Below are positions 9,994 through 22,138 of a stretch of 64,000 nucleotides of DNA, piece by piece; within the stretch, counting starts at the first letter, position 1; each line of letters opens with the position of its first letter. The position numbers and the translations under genes are program-made. Location of the stretch: positions 120,693,678 to 120,757,677 of the forward strand of contig NC_073307.1 of the NCBI RefSeq assembly GCF_027595985.1, read 5' to 3'. The DNA is from Sorex araneus (Eukaryota; Chordata; Mammalia; Eulipotyphla; Soricidae). The notes beneath the pieces are model-generated. The model was not told the origin of the DNA, did no database searches, and was given only the letters and a program-made list of their open reading frames with translations.

Positions 9994-12392
9994 CGAGACA
10001 GAGGAAAGTGACATAAATAAAAAACCAATCCCATTCACAATTGTGCCCCAGAAAATCAAGTGCCTTGGAATCAGCCTAACTAAGGAGTTTAAGGATCTCT
10101 ACAAAGAAAATTACAAAACGCTAATCAATGAAATAAAAGAGAACATGAGGAAATGGAAACATATTCCCTGCTCATGGATAGGAAGATTGAACATTGTCAA
10201 AATGGCAATACTCCCCAAAGCACTGTACAGATTCAATGCGATCCCTATGAGGATACCCATGAAAAACTTCAAAGAAATGGAGCAAACACTCCTGAAATTC
10301 ATACAGAACTGTAAACGCCGAGGAATAGCTAAAGCAATTCTTGGGAAAAGGACGATGGGAGGCAGCACCCTCCCCAAACTCAAACTGTATTATAAAGTGG
10401 TAATAATCAAAACAGCATGGTACTGGTACAAAGGCAGACCTGCAGACCAATGGAACAGAGTGGAATATCCCTACACACAACCCCAATTGTATGAACAGCT
10501 AATATTTGATAAAGGAGCAAGAAATGTGAAGTGGAGCAAAGAAAGCCTCCTCAACAAATGGTGCTGGCATAACTGGAAAACCACTTGCAAAAAGATAGGT
10601 TTAGGTCTTGACCTATCACCATGCACAAAATTCAGATCAAAATGGATTAAAGACCTCAACATAAGACCAGAATCTGTAAGGTGCATTGAAGACAAGGTGG
10701 GCAAAACTCTCCACAACATTGAAGCTAACAGTATATTCAAAGATGACATGCTACTGACCAACCAAGTGGAAACAGAGATAAACAGACGGGACTATATTAA
10801 ACTAAGAAGCTTCTGCACCGCAAAAGATACAGTAAACAAAATACAAAGAAAATCTACGGAATGGGAAAGAATATTCACCCAATACCCATCAGATAAGGGG
10901 TTGATATCAAGGATATACAAGGCACTGGTTGGAATCTATAAGAAGAAAACATCTAAACCCATCAAAAAATGGGGCAATGAAATGAACAGAAATTTTCTCA
11001 AGGAATAACTATGAATGGCAAAAATCATATGAAAAAATACTCTTCATCACGAATAATCAGGGAGATGCAGATCAAAACAACTATGAGATACCTCCTCATA
11101 CCACAGACACTGGCACACATCCAAAAGAACAAAAGCAACTGCTGTTGGCATGGATGTGGGGAGAAAGGGACCCTCTTACACTGCTGGTGGGAATGCTGAC
11201 TGGTTCAGCCTTTTTGGAAAACAGTATGGGCACTCCTCAAAAAATTAGAAATTGACCTCCCATTTGACCCAGCAATACCACTGCTGGGAATATATCCCGG
11301 AGAGGCAAAAAAGTACAGTCAAAATGACATCTACATTCGAATGTTCATTGCATCACTATTTACAATAGCCACAATATGCAACAAACCCGAGTGCCCGAGA
11401 ACAGATGACTGGTTAAAAAAACTTTGGTACATCTACACAATGGAATACTATGCAGCTGTTAGAAAAGATGGAGTCATTACCTTTGCATATAAGTGGATCA
11501 ACATGGAAAGTATCATGCTAAATGAAATGAGTCAGAAAGAAAGAAACAGACATAAAAAGATTGCATTCATCTGTGGAATATAAAGTAACAGAATGGGAGA
11601 CTAACACCCAAGAATAGTAAAGATAAGTACCAAGAAGATGGCTCCAAGGCTGGAAGCTGGCCTCATATGCTGGAGGAAGGGGCAGCTCACCTAGAGAAGG
11701 GAACACCAGGTAAAGTGTGGTTTGAGGACCTGCATGGGATGGGAGATACGCACTGAAAATAGAATATAGACCAAATACAATGGCCATGAAGTGCCTCTGT
11801 TGCAAACCACAGCACCCAAAATGAGAGAGAGATCAAGAGAGGGATACTGGGAACACTGGTGGAGGGGACTGGGCACTGGTGGAGGAATGTAAACAAAATG
11901 CAAACCTGAAAGCTCATAAGTTTGTGACTGTAACTCATGGTGATTCATTAATAAAAAAATGTTTGTCTGAAGTCAAGGCAAAAAAAATCAAGTAACTAAC
12001 TAGACACTATTATTCATATAAATAAAAGAAATCCACAGAATAAAGCAAATATTTATTCAACCTTTATTCATATAATCTTTTTTTTTAAATTTATTTATTT
12101 TTAATTAGAGAATCACCGTGAAGGTACAGTTACAGATTTATACACTTTTGTGCTTATACTTCCCTCATACAAAGTTTGGGAACCCATCCCTTCACCAGTG
12201 CCCATTCTCCACCACCCGTAAACCCATTCATATAATCTTGTGGACCAATTTACATATGTTTAAAACTCAAAAAGAAAACCTATAGATGAACACTCATGCA
12301 TGAAAATATTACTAACTTTTCCCTTAATAGATTTATAAACCCCTGTCATAAAATTTGTAACAAGTTACAATAAATAGTTCTGTATAACAAAA
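9994..12392 (+). mobile_element. 5'-truncated L1 with 3' transduction, inside the unit B coding exon
   Basis: ORF2 sequence starts mid-reverse transcriptase. A 321-residue open piece at 10043-11008 reads '[19 protein letters not shown]...', and the ORF2 end is at about 11583 ('KKIAFICGI'). The 3' UTR reaches its own polyadenylation signal (aataaa, 11950-11955) and a short A-run. Unrelated sequence then continues to a second aataaa (12369-12374) and a final A-tract (12389-12397). The whole block is bounded by the 15-base duplication 'aaaaagtgtaaaggt' (9979-9993 and 12393-12407). The outer duplication shows that the extra sequence from 11960 was carried in with the L1, that is, transduced from the source locus. 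Confidence 0.9.
12080..12225 (-). mobile_element. Short L1 3' UTR insertion nested in the transduced segment
   Basis: About 146 bases of L1 3' UTR in minus orientation ('ttaattagagaatcaccgtg' to 'ccaccacccgtaaaccc') follow a poly-T run. A 14-base duplication, 'attcatataatctt', lies at 12066-12079 and 12226-12239. It is younger than the host L1, or was already in the source locus. Confidence 0.85.
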
Positions 12393-13182
12393 AAAAAGTG
12401 TAAAGGTATGCATAGTATATGTATTTGTAATCCACAGTATAAGGAATTAGTGGATGCCCGAAGGCAGGCCACAGAGGAGGAAGGCCAGCACTGTCATGCT
12501 ATATGTGACCATCTGGGTGCCACACAGCAATATGGTCATTAGTACCAGGCAGGATCCAAACAGAAGCACAAAGGAGAAAATCAGTCACAAGGCAAAGCTG
12601 AAATCAATCAGCCAACACAAATACATATCATGTTCTCCAAATAGAATGCCACTGAATTCCATTCTCAGAATGGTCAGGAGCAGGGACAGGGCCCAGAGAA
12701 GTCCACACACGACAGATGACATGTGTTTTGGGTGGTGGCAACCATACCAGATAGGCTGTAGCCACAGACAGGCAGCGTTCAATTCAAATGGCAGTAAGTA
12801 TGCACAGACTTGCAACATAGGGAAAGACAAAGATTATGAAGAAAAATGGTGAAACAGAGGTGAAGTCTAAATAGGAATCCTTGAGAAAACTCTTTATGGA
12901 GTATAACATTCAGATGAATAGATAGACAAAATCGGCTCCTACCAAGTTGAGGATGTAAACTGAGGAAGCATTTCTCTGCATGCAGAAACCCAGGAGCCAG
13001 AGAACCACAGCCTTTCCTGCCAACCCCACCATGGAAATGATGAACTGCAGAAGGTTTGAGATCAGGAAAGCCATGTCAAGTGTTCTAGCAAAGTCCTCCC
13101 TGTCACTTGCATTCTCTGGTGTGCTTTTATCACCCAGGCTGTGACAATTACATCCATGCTCAGATACTCTCTAGTGGTGTTC

Positions 13183-14109
13183 CTGGAAACACAAATGAGA
13201 CAGGAGAATTTTAAGTATGGTCATTGATTTTCATGGCCATAGTGCCACCTTAGACCTGAAAGAAGAGACTACGATAGTTTAAGTAAAATACACAATTTTG
13301 ACATTGTACATTCGGATTCTATCTGATCATTCTGATTAAGCCTGGGATTTCTTATTGGATCAAGACTTTTCAAAAACATGAGATATTTTATGGTCCTAAG
13401 TTTCCTGCTATCTTCCATACCATATTTCACAGTGTGCACAGGGAAGAATTCAGTGCATCTGTGAAAGACAATGGCAGGACTCTGAGTCCAGCTTGTCTTC
13501 AGTGCAGGGTCTAAAGTTTGTTCTCAAATGCACAGAATCTGTATTCCTAAACACAAATTATGTGGCATCTCAAAGACTGATAATGACCCACCTAAAGTCA
13601 AAAGGGACACAAAGATTGAGGGCTTGAAGAAATATGACCTGTAATGAGTGATCTGTTAGGGTCCATGTGTCAGCTCTATGAAAAGAGCATGTTTTTTCTC
13701 ATGTTCATTACTGTGTTCCAAGTGTCTAGTATTTGTGAGGGATATAGTGACTAGTTTATTAATAAATCAATAAAGAATTATTTATTAAGAATTCTTATAA
13801 AGATGCCAATGTAAAGCAGTGTGAAGTAGGATCAAATACACATCAAAAGAAATGGTCTCCTGAATAAGAATGTATAATAAAATGAAGAAGCATTATTCCT
13901 CATCCTACTGTGGTAAACTCTCTCTTTGTTTGAAATTATCCATCACACTTGGATAAGAAATATCTTTGACCTCTGTGGGCTCTAAAACCAAGAGACTGTA
14001 GTAAAGTCCTTGAAAGTATAAACAATTTATGATAATAGTTAAAAATTTCCTGATTTTCTCAATATTTTAGTATGACAAAGGATAATTTGGCAAATGAGAG
14101 AGGAGAAAA
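13183..14109 (-). other. Intron upstream of the unit B coding exon
   Basis: The block aligns with 36884-37770 of unit C ('ttagtatg.caaaggataatttggcaa' against 'ttagtatggaaaaggtcaggttggcaa'), in the same order. No gene or named repeat is present. Confidence 0.6.
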
Positions 14110-17035
14110 TGGAATTTCATGAGAGACTTCATTTGAAACTAAAGACATCTTCAAGGATGAAATACCGTTGACCAAGTAAGTTAAGGTAAAGAAAAAAAAT
14201 GGGATTATTTATCAAAGATATTATTCAAATGTAACTGCTATTCAACGATAAAGGAAGAAGCCTTTGTACCTCAGGGAAAGCCTCTTTAACAAATGGTGCT
14301 TGCAACACTGGACAGCTCTATGCAAAAATATAGGTTCAGATCTCTATCTAACACCATGCAAAAAGTCAGATCAAAATGGATTAACAACCTCAACATCAGA
14401 CCAGAATCCATAAGGTACATTGAAGACAAGGTTGGCAAAACTCTCCACTACATCGAATCTACAGGTATCTTCAAAGATGACTCGCCACTGACCAGGGAAG
14501 TGGAAACAGATAAACAAATGGCATTATCTTAAACTGAGAAGCTTCTGCACCTCAAAAGATACAGTGACCAGAATACAAAGACAGCCTACAGAATGGGAAA
14601 GGATATTCTTCCAATACTCATCTGATAGGGGGTTGATATCAAAGATTTAAATGGCACTGGTTGAACTTCACTAGAAGAAAACATCCAACCCATCAGAAAA
14701 TGGGGCGATGAAATGAACAGAAACTTTCTAAAAGAAGAAATCTGAATGGCCAAAAGCACATGAAAAAATGCTCCTCATTAGGGAGATGCAGATAAAAACA
14801 ACAAGGAAGTACCATCTCTCACCACAGAGACTGGCCCATATCCAAAAGAACAAAAGCAACTGTTGTTGGCATGGATGTGGGGAGAAAGGGACTCTCTTTC
14901 ACTGCTGGTTGGGAATGCTGACTTGTTCAGCCCTTTTGGAAAACAGTATGGACGCTTCTCAAAAAATTAGAAATTGACCTCCCATTTGACCCAGCAATAC
15001 CACTTCGGGGAATATATCCTGGAGAGGCAAAAAAGTACAGTCTAAATGATATCTGCACCTATTGTTCATTGCATTGTTCATTGCAGCACTGTTTACAATA
15101 GCCAGAATCTGGAAAAAAACCCGAGTGCCTGAGAACAGAAGACTAGTTAAAGAAACTTTGGTACATCTACACGATGGAATACTATGCTGCTGTTAGAAAA
15201 AGATGAAGTCATGAAATTTTCATGTAGGTGGATCAACATGGAAAGTATTATGTTAAGTGAAATGTGTCAGAAAGAGAGAAATAGACACAGAAAGTTTGCA
15301 CTCATTTGTGGAATATAAGGTAACAAAATGGGAGACTAACACCCAAGAATAGTAGAGATAACTACCAGGAGGATTTCTCCACAACTTGAAAGTTGGTCTC
15401 ACATGCTGGGAAAAGGCAGCTCAGATAGAGAAGGGACCACCAAGCAAAGGGTAGTAGGAGGGCCTGCTCAGGATGGGAGATGCAGGCTGAAAATAGACTA
15501 TAGAACAAATATGATGGCCACTTAGCAAACCACAACACCCAAAAGGAGAGAGAGAATAAAAGGGAATGCCCTGATACAGAGGTGGGGTGGGGTGGAGGGG
15601 GATGGGGTGGGGGTGGTGGGAGGGATGCTGGGACCATTGGTGGTGGAAAATGGGCACTGCTGGAGGGATAGGTACTCGATCATTGTATGACTGAAACACA
15701 AGCATGAAAGCTTGTAAGTCTGTAACTGTATCTCACAATGATTCACTAATTAAACAGTGACTAAGATGCAAAGATAGCCCACAGAATGGGAAAAATTATT
15801 TACCCAGTACTGATGTGATAAGTGGTTAGTATCAAAGACATATAAAGTACCAGTAGACGTTTACAAGAAAAACAACCAGCCTCATCAAAATGGGGAGAAG
15901 GAATGAACAGAAACTTCCTCAAAGAAGAAATACAAATGGACAAAAGGCTTATGAAAATATGCTTTCCCTCATTATCAAGGGAGATGCCAACTAAAAGAAC
16001 AATAAAGTCTTATCTCACATCACAGATTGGCATCAAAAAGAACAAGAACAACCCATGTTGGTGTGAATGTGGTGGGACTTTATTCATTCATTGTTTGTGG
16101 GTATAACAACTAGATCATCCTTTTTTGGAAAACTATGGACATTCTTCCAAAAACTAGAAATTGAGCTTCCATGTGACCCAGCAATACCAATTCTGGTAAT
16201 ATAGCCTGGTGGCACAAAATCACACAACAGAAATACAATCTGTGCTGCAATGTTCTTGCAATGTTCACAATAACCAGAATCTGAAAACAACCTTAGTGTC
16301 CAAGAACAGAAGACTGGTTAAAGAAACTATAATACATCTACATAATGGAATACTAAGAAGCAGTTAGGAAAAATGAAGTTATGAAATTTGCTTATAAATG
16401 GATGGACACAGAAAGTATCATGCTGAATGAAATGAGTCAGAGAGAGACAGACATAAAATGATTGCATTCATTTGTGGGCAATAAAAAATAACATGAGACT
16501 GATATCCAAGGACAGTAGAAATAAGGGTCAGAGGGCTGGTTTATGGTTGGAAGCTTACCACAAGTGGTGGTGAGGTGGGAGAGGGAAGTTAGGATAGAGT
16601 AGGGACCATTATGACAATGATTGTTAGAAATGATAATTCTGGACAAGAATTTAGTGCTAAAAGTAGGTAAAGGGGTATGCATAATAACTTTCAGTATCTG
16701 TATTGCAAAACATAACACCCACAAGAAAGGGAGAGTGAGAGCAGGAGAGCAAGAAAAAGAGTGAGAGAGGGAGAGAAGAAGAAAGAGAGAAGGAGAGAGG
16801 GGGAAAGAGAGAAAGGGAGGGAGAGAGAAAGAAACAGATATAGACAGAGAGAGAGAGAAGAAAAGTGTCTGTAATAGGGGCAGGCTGGGATGAGGTTGTT
16901 CAGAGGAAACTGGAACATTGGTGGTGGGAAATGTATACTGTGAAGGGATGGATGTTTTAACATTGTATGACTGATACCCAATCTTAAACAACTCTGTGTG
17001 TTTCTCAGAGTGATTTAATTAAAAAATTAAATGAG
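14110..17035 (+). mobile_element. Old L1 3' half, split by a younger L1
   Basis: Old L1 ORF2 text begins at about 14140 ('DIFKDEIPLTK' type) and resumes at 15760 ('VTKMQR.PTEWEKLF'). It runs through the ORF2 end at about 16475 and a 3' UTR to about 17030. The wording differs from the other copies throughout and many stops are present, so it belongs to an older subfamily. Purine-rich (GAGA)n sequence at 16725-16865 lies in its 3' UTR and generates the antisense low-complexity frame at 16437-16991. Confidence 0.75.
14265..15757 (+). mobile_element. Younger L1 3' end nested in the older L1
   Basis: It starts at 'ggaaagcctctttaacaaatg' in the late ORF2 region, runs through 'RKIALICGI'-type coding text (ending about 15317) and a 3' UTR, and ends in 'gattcactaattaaac'. 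Frames are short and interrupted. The G-rich run at 15580-15625 is the usual variable part of this 3' UTR. Confidence 0.75.
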
Positions 17036-17264
17036 AGACTTCATTATTTTTTGGTATTTTACCTTTATTTACATAAAGGCAAAGAAGAGAGATAACATTT
17101 GAAGTTTCAAATGTGCATTTCATGAAGGATTAATAGAGAAGGGGTGCAATATTGGAAAGGTGCTCTTACACTGAGTTATTTTGCATAAAACCACAGGTGC
17201 TTATGCATATGAATTCCAATTTGGGAAAGCTGGCAAGGCAAGGTGAACAAGAGCTGCTGATTTA
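17036..17264 (-). other. Unit B intron sequence between L1 copies
   Basis: The segment aligns with 37770-37980 of unit C ('ggtgcttttatactgagttgtt' there, 'ggtgctcttacactgagttatt' here). It shows that the L1 cluster at 14.1-17.0 kb is absent from unit C. Confidence 0.65.
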
Positions 17265-18320
17265 GTGCTATTTAAAATTATTGCTCTTCCAGCAATCCTG
17301 AAATTTATATGGAACAATAAACGCCCACGGATAGCTAAAACAATTCTTGGGAAAAAGATGATGGGAGGCATCACCCTCCCCAACCTTAAACTCTACTACA
17401 AAGCGGTAACAATTAAAACAGCATGGTACTGGAACAAAGGCAGAGCTGCAGACCAATGGAACAGGGTGGAATATCCCCACACACAACCTCAAATGTATGA
17501 TCATCTAATCTTTGATAAAGGAGCAAGAGATGTGAAGTGGAGCAAGGAAAGCCCATGCAGAAAGATGGCACAAAACCCTGTGTTAATAATCTCTCTCAAT
17601 GTCAATGGTCTAATGCACCAATCAAGAGATACAGAGTGGCAAAATGGATTCGGAAACTGAACCCAACATTCTGCTGCCTACAAGAAACATCTGAATGGTC
17701 AGAGCAAACACAGACTCAGTGTCAAAGGATGAAAAACAATCCTTCAAGTAAACAACTCCCTCAAAAGAGCCGGGGTGCTAAGTGAAATGAGCCAGAAAGA
17801 GAGGGACAGACATAGAAAGATAGCACTCATCTGTGGAATATAGAATAACAGAGTAGGAGACTAACACCCAAGAATAGAAGAATAGTAGAAATAAGTTCCA
17901 GGAGGTTGACTCCATGTCTTGGAAGCTGGCCTCACATTCTGGGGAGAGGGCAACTCAGAGAAGGGATCACCAAGTATAATGAGGTCGGAGGCCATGCGGG
18001 GGAAGGATGATGCGGGCTGAATGTGGTCTAGAGACTGAACACAGTGGCCACTCAACACCTTTATTGCGAACCACAACACCTAATGAGAGAGAGAATAAAA
18101 GGAAATGCCCTGCCACAGTGGCAGGGTGGGGTGGGGGGAGATGGGATTGGGGAGGGTAGGAGGGATGTTGGGTGTACCGGTGGTGGAGAATGGGCACTGG
18201 TGAAGGGATGGGTTCTCAAACTTTGTATGGGGGAAACATGAGCGCAAAAATGTATAAATCTGTAACTGTACCCTCATGGTGATTCACTAATTAAAAATAA
18301 ATAAATTAAATTAAAAAAAA
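17265..18320 (+). mobile_element. Composite L1 with permuted internal order
   Basis: There are three L1 pieces on one strand in the wrong order. 17272-17553 is mid-ORF2 ('LPAILKFIWNNKRPRIAK' to 'KWSKES'). 17554-17777 is the very start of ORF2 (methionine at 17565, 'MAQNPVLIISLNVNG', down to 'NNSLKRAGV'-type text). 17778-18320 is the end of ORF2 ('SEMSQKERDRHRKIALICGI') plus the 3' UTR and A-rich tail. The second junction has a two-base 'tg' overlap between the two source sites. No duplication was found that would mark three separate insertions. Confidence 0.75.
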
Positions 18321-20340
18321 GGAAAAAAGCAATCACGTTCACAATCATGCCTCAGAAAATCAAGTACCTTGGGATCAGCTTAACTAAGGAGATAATGGAC
18401 CTATACAAAGAAAATTATAAAATGCTACTTCAGGAAATAAAAGAGGACACGAAGAAATGGAACATATCCCCTGCTCATGGATTGGGAGAATCAACATTGT
18501 CATAATGGCAATACTCCCCAAAGCATTTTACAGATTCATGGGTATCCCTATAAGGGTACCCGTGACATTCTTCAAAGAAATGGACCAAACACTCCAGAAA
18601 TTCATATGGAGCAATAAACCCCAACGAATAGCTAAAGCAACTCTTAGGAAAAGGACGATGGGAGCTATCATCTTCTCCAACCTTAAACTCTACTACAAAG
18701 TGGTTATAATCAAAACAGCATGGTACTAGTCTAAAGGCAGATCTACAGACCAATGGAATAGAGTGGAATATCCTTACACACACTGTCAAATATATGATCA
18801 CCTGATCTTTGATAAGGGAGTAAGAAATGTGAAGTGGAGCAAGGAAAGTCTCTTTAACAAATGGTGCTGGCAAATCCATAGAGCTACATGCAAAAAAATC
18901 GGCTCAGACCTCTACCTAACACCATGCACAAAAGTCAGATCAAAATGGATTAAAGACCTCAACATCAGACCAGAGTCCATCAGGTACATCGAAAACATGG
19001 TCAGCAAAATCCTCTACGACTTCATGGCTAAAGGTATCTTTAAAAAGGACACTCCATTGGCCAACCAAGTGGAAACAGAGATAAACAGATGGGACTACCT
19101 CAAAGTGAGAAGTTTTTGCACTGCAAAAGATACAGCGAACAGAATTCAAAGACAATCAACAAAATGGGAAAGAATATTCACCCAATACCCATCAATAAGG
19201 GATTGATATCAAGGATCTACAAGGCACTGGTTGAACTCTACAAAAAGAAAACACTGAATCCCATCAGAAAATGGAGCGATGAAATGAACAGAAACTTTCT
19301 CAAAGAAGAAATCTGAATGGCCAAAAGGCACATGAAAAAACGCTCTTCATCACTAATCATCAGGGAGATGAAGATCAAAACAACAATGAGATCACCTCAC
19401 GCAACAGAGACTGGCCCACATTTAAAAGAAAAAAGCAAGCGGTGTTTGCATGGATGTGGAGAGAAAGGGACTCTCCTTCACTGTTGGTGGAAATGCTGAA
19501 CTGATTCAGCCATTTTGGAAAACAATATGGAAGATTCTCAAAAGATTAGAAATTGAGCTCCCATTTGACCCAGCAATACTACTTCTGGGAATATGTCCCA
19601 GAGATGCAAAAAAGTAAATTAGAAATGCACTAGTATGTTCATTGCATCACTGTCCACAATAGCCAAAATCTGGGAAAAACCCGAGTGCCTGAGAACAGAT
19701 GACTGGCTAAAGAAATTCTGGTACATCTACAGAATGGAATACTATGCAACTGTTAGAAAAGATGAAGTCATGAAATTCGCATACAGATGGATCAACATAA
19801 AAAGTATGTTAAGCGAAATGAGTTAGAAAGAGAGGGACTGACATAGAAAATTTGCACTCATTGTGGAATATAAAGTAACAGAATGGAAGACTAACAGCCA
19901 AGATTATTAAAGATAAGTACTGGGAGGATTACTCCACAGCTTAGAAGCTGGCCTCACATACTGGCGGAAAAGGCAGTTCAATTAGAGAAGGGACCACCAA
20001 GTAAATAGTGTTAGGAGGATCTGCTCTGGATGGGAGATGCACCTTGAAAGCAGACTATAGACTGAACATGATGGCCACTCAATACCCTCATTGCAAATCA
20101 CAACACCCAAAAGGAGAGAGAAAGCAAAAGGGAATGCCCTGACATAGAGGCAGGGTTGGGGGAGGGGAAATAGGGTGAGGATGGTGGGAGGGATGCTGGG
20201 GCCATTGGTGGTGGAAAATGGGCACTGGTGGAGGGATGGATACTGGACCATTGTATGACTGAAATGTAAGCACAGAAGTTTGTAAGTGTGTAACTGTACC
20301 TCATGGTGATTCACTAATAAAAATAATAATAATAATAAAA
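18321..20340 (+). mobile_element. 5'-truncated L1, ORF2 C-terminal half
   Basis: ORF2 resumes at the '[16 protein letters not shown]' position and runs with several frame breaks to about 19863; frames at 18457-18729, 18763-19206 and 19635-19826 are its pieces. A standard 3' UTR and an (aat)n-rich tail follow. The copy directly abuts the tail of the composite L1, which suggests insertion into the older A-tail. Confidence 0.85.
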
Positions 20341-20368
20341 AGGAAACGATTTAAAAAAACACAGTTAC

Positions 20369-20520
20369 GGGCCAGGGATATGCAGTGATCATACACTTGC
20401 CTTGTGTGCAGCTGAACTCAGATCTATCCCCAACATCACGTAAGCTTCCCAGCCACTACCCAAAATGACTCCTGGCCAGAGGACCAGGAGTAGCCCTCAG
20501 GTACAGACAAATGTGGTCCA
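20369..20520 (+). repeat. Old A-tailed SOR-type SINE
   Basis: A diverged head ('gggccagggatatgcagtgat') and body ('aatgactcctggccagagga', 'ggagtagccctcagg') match the SINE order. The divergence places it among the older copies. Confidence 0.6.
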
Positions 20521-20777
20521 CACCTACAGTCCCTTCAAAAATTAAAATCATAGTTCTAATAGAATTCCTAATTCTGCAATAATAAAAATCATAAGATAAA
20601 AATATTAGTATATTTATAAGTATTTATGTATCTCCATATTTAAAGATTAAAAAATCCTATTGCCAATACAATAATAATAATAAGTTATTTCAAGCAAATT
20701 ATTGCAACTGAGATATGAGAATAAAACATGTAACTCAAACATATGCATTAACATAATAAAGAATACAGAACTCTTTT

Positions 20778-20935
20778 GGACAGAGAGGTAGTATAGCTAT
20801 TAAGATACTTTCCTCACATGAGGTAGATCCTAGTTCAATCCCTGGAACCATACATGGTTCCTTGATCCACCAGGAGTGATTTCTGAGCATGGAACCAAGA
20901 GTAAGTCATGAGAAGTACTGGGACTATACAAAAAT
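20778..20935 (+). repeat. Old A-tailed SINE, possibly shared with unit C
   Basis: The head 'cagagaggtagtatagctat' and the 'ccaggagtgatttctgagc' block identify it, with a short A-rich end. A similarly placed degenerate SINE sits at 45610-45725 in unit C, so the insertion may predate the duplication. Confidence 0.6.
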
Positions 20936-20971
20936 TAATTTTTTTTAAAAAAGAATATGTAATATTATACA

Positions 20972-21226
20972 GGGCTGAAGCGATAGCACAGCAGGTAGGG
21001 TGTTTGCTTTGCACATGGCCAACCTGGGTTTGATTCCTCTGCCCCTCTTGGAGAGCCTGGCAAGCTATTGAGAATATTCCGCTCACATGGTAGAGCCTGG
21101 CAAACTATCCATGACATATTTGATATACCAAAAACAGTAACAACAAGTCTCACAATGTAGACGTTACTGGTGCCTGCTCAAGCAAATCAATGAGCGACAG
21201 GATGACAGTGATGACAGTGATGAATC
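20972..21226 (+). repeat. RTE-tailed SINE, unit B only
   Basis: The head 'gggctgaagcgatagcacag' is followed by the long RTE-related 3' portion ('gttactggtgcctgctcaag', 'gatgacagtgatgacagtgatg'). Flanks 'aatattatac' (left) and 'aatcttatac' (right) are a probable duplication with one change. The unit C paralogous site at about 45725 lacks it, so it inserted after the duplication. Confidence 0.8.
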
Positions 21227-21607
21227 TTATACACTTACCATCATCAAATGCACATACTATTTGGATTAGGTATATCCTATAATTACTAACTTAAGGGAAA
21301 TATCTATGTTTCATAGATGAACATTCATTTTTTTCTGATGCTGGTGGATGCAGGAAAATGGAGACACTGGCAGGATAGTGCGTACAGGAGGAGAGTAGTT
21401 TGGAGTTTGGGAAGGTTATAGTAAAAGCAACCAATCTTGTTTTACTAACAGGTAAATCTGTCAGTCTTCATACTTCCAGAAGGAAGCTTACACCTTTCCT
21501 TTTGTCATTTCCTGCTGTACCCATGTGGCTTCAAGTCCTAGGCACATGGATATAACCAGAGACAAAAGCACAAATATAGCTTTGAAAATAAAGTTGATAA
21601 AACATAC
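21227..21607 (-). other. Unit B intron next to the 5' exon
   Basis: The sequence aligns with 45770-46520 of unit C and 2190-2515 of unit A in the same order. No coding content or named repeat is present. Confidence 0.55.
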
Positions 21608-21745
21608 CTTCCCTCCATTCTTCTTTGGAGGTGTGAAGAACCTTCTGAGATTGAGGGTGGCTCAGAACGCTTCTCTGCCCTGAAGCAGACCCAGTCACAG
21701 AGTGGAACTTGGTGCAGGAGGAAAGATTATCAAGTTTCCAAATAG
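21608..21745 (-). other. MRGPRX-type 5' untranslated exon, unit B
   Basis: It aligns with the exons at 2518 and 46525 ('cattcttctttggaggtg', 'cttctctgccctga'). Its splice donor on the minus strand is AAG|GTATGTT, with the exon ending at 21608. It would splice to the acceptor at 13183/13182 of the disrupted coding exon, an intron of about 8.4 kb. No long frame is present. With a dead coding exon downstream, any transcript would be non-coding. The right edge is approximate. Confidence 0.5.
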
Positions 21746-21974
21746 GTCCTGTGATTTCCTTCCAGTGAGATAGTGGTAAATGATAGTATAACGTCTTGAC
21801 CACTCTGAAAATGCCTCCCAACAGTTGGTCTGAATAAACTCCTATCTCTCAATCTATATATTCTCACCCTGATATGGTATACACCCATAATGTAATTGAT
21901 GTAAATTCTCTTAAGGTCAAGTATATGCCGGAGTAAAAATCCCAAGCAAGGTGAATTATTGCTTATTTTTTAAA

Positions 21975-22138
21975 GAATAGATACGGAGAGGTAGTACAGT
22001 GGGTTGGGTGCTGGCCTTGCAAGTCTCTAACCAGATTCAATCTCTGGCACCACATATAGTCCCCATGATTTGCCAACAGTGCTGAGTGAAGAGCTAGGAG
22101 TAAGTCCTGAGCACTTCTAGGTGTCCACCCCCCCCCAA
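21975..22138 (+). repeat. Old SINE shared with unit C
   Basis: The A-tailed SINE body ('ggagaggtagtacagtgggt', 'gagtaagtcctgagcacttc') ends in a C- and A-rich run. It sits between the same flanks as the copy at 46905-47062, so it was in place before units B and C separated. Confidence 0.7.

Larger units (their letters stand above)
9780..13182 (-). pseudogene. MRGPRX-type receptor pseudogene, unit B, split by an L1
   Basis: Two parts align to the intact receptor at 35914-36883. The C-terminal part is at about 9790-9993 (matching 'aagccctctgcag' and 'ataaaagccaacaaaaaa'). The rest lies at about 12408-13182 and includes the TM1-TM5 region, with pieces such as '[21 protein letters not shown]' in broken frames. 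A 2.4-kb L1 with its transduced tail separates the parts, flanked by a 15-base duplication of receptor sequence. Several indels also break the frame independently. The splice acceptor upstream (TTTGTGTTTCCAG|GAACACC, exon start 13182) is still intact. Without the L1 the exon would match unit C end to end. The receptor type is a sensory-neuron class A GPCR; this copy cannot make one. Confidence 0.85.

Noticed and set aside
10043-11008. A 321-residue open frame
   Set aside because: L1 ORF2 fragment in a 5'-truncated insertion; no host domain.
16437-16991. A 184-residue frame rich in Ser, Leu, Phe and Pro
   Set aside because: Antisense of a purine-rich L1 3' UTR; low-complexity artefact.
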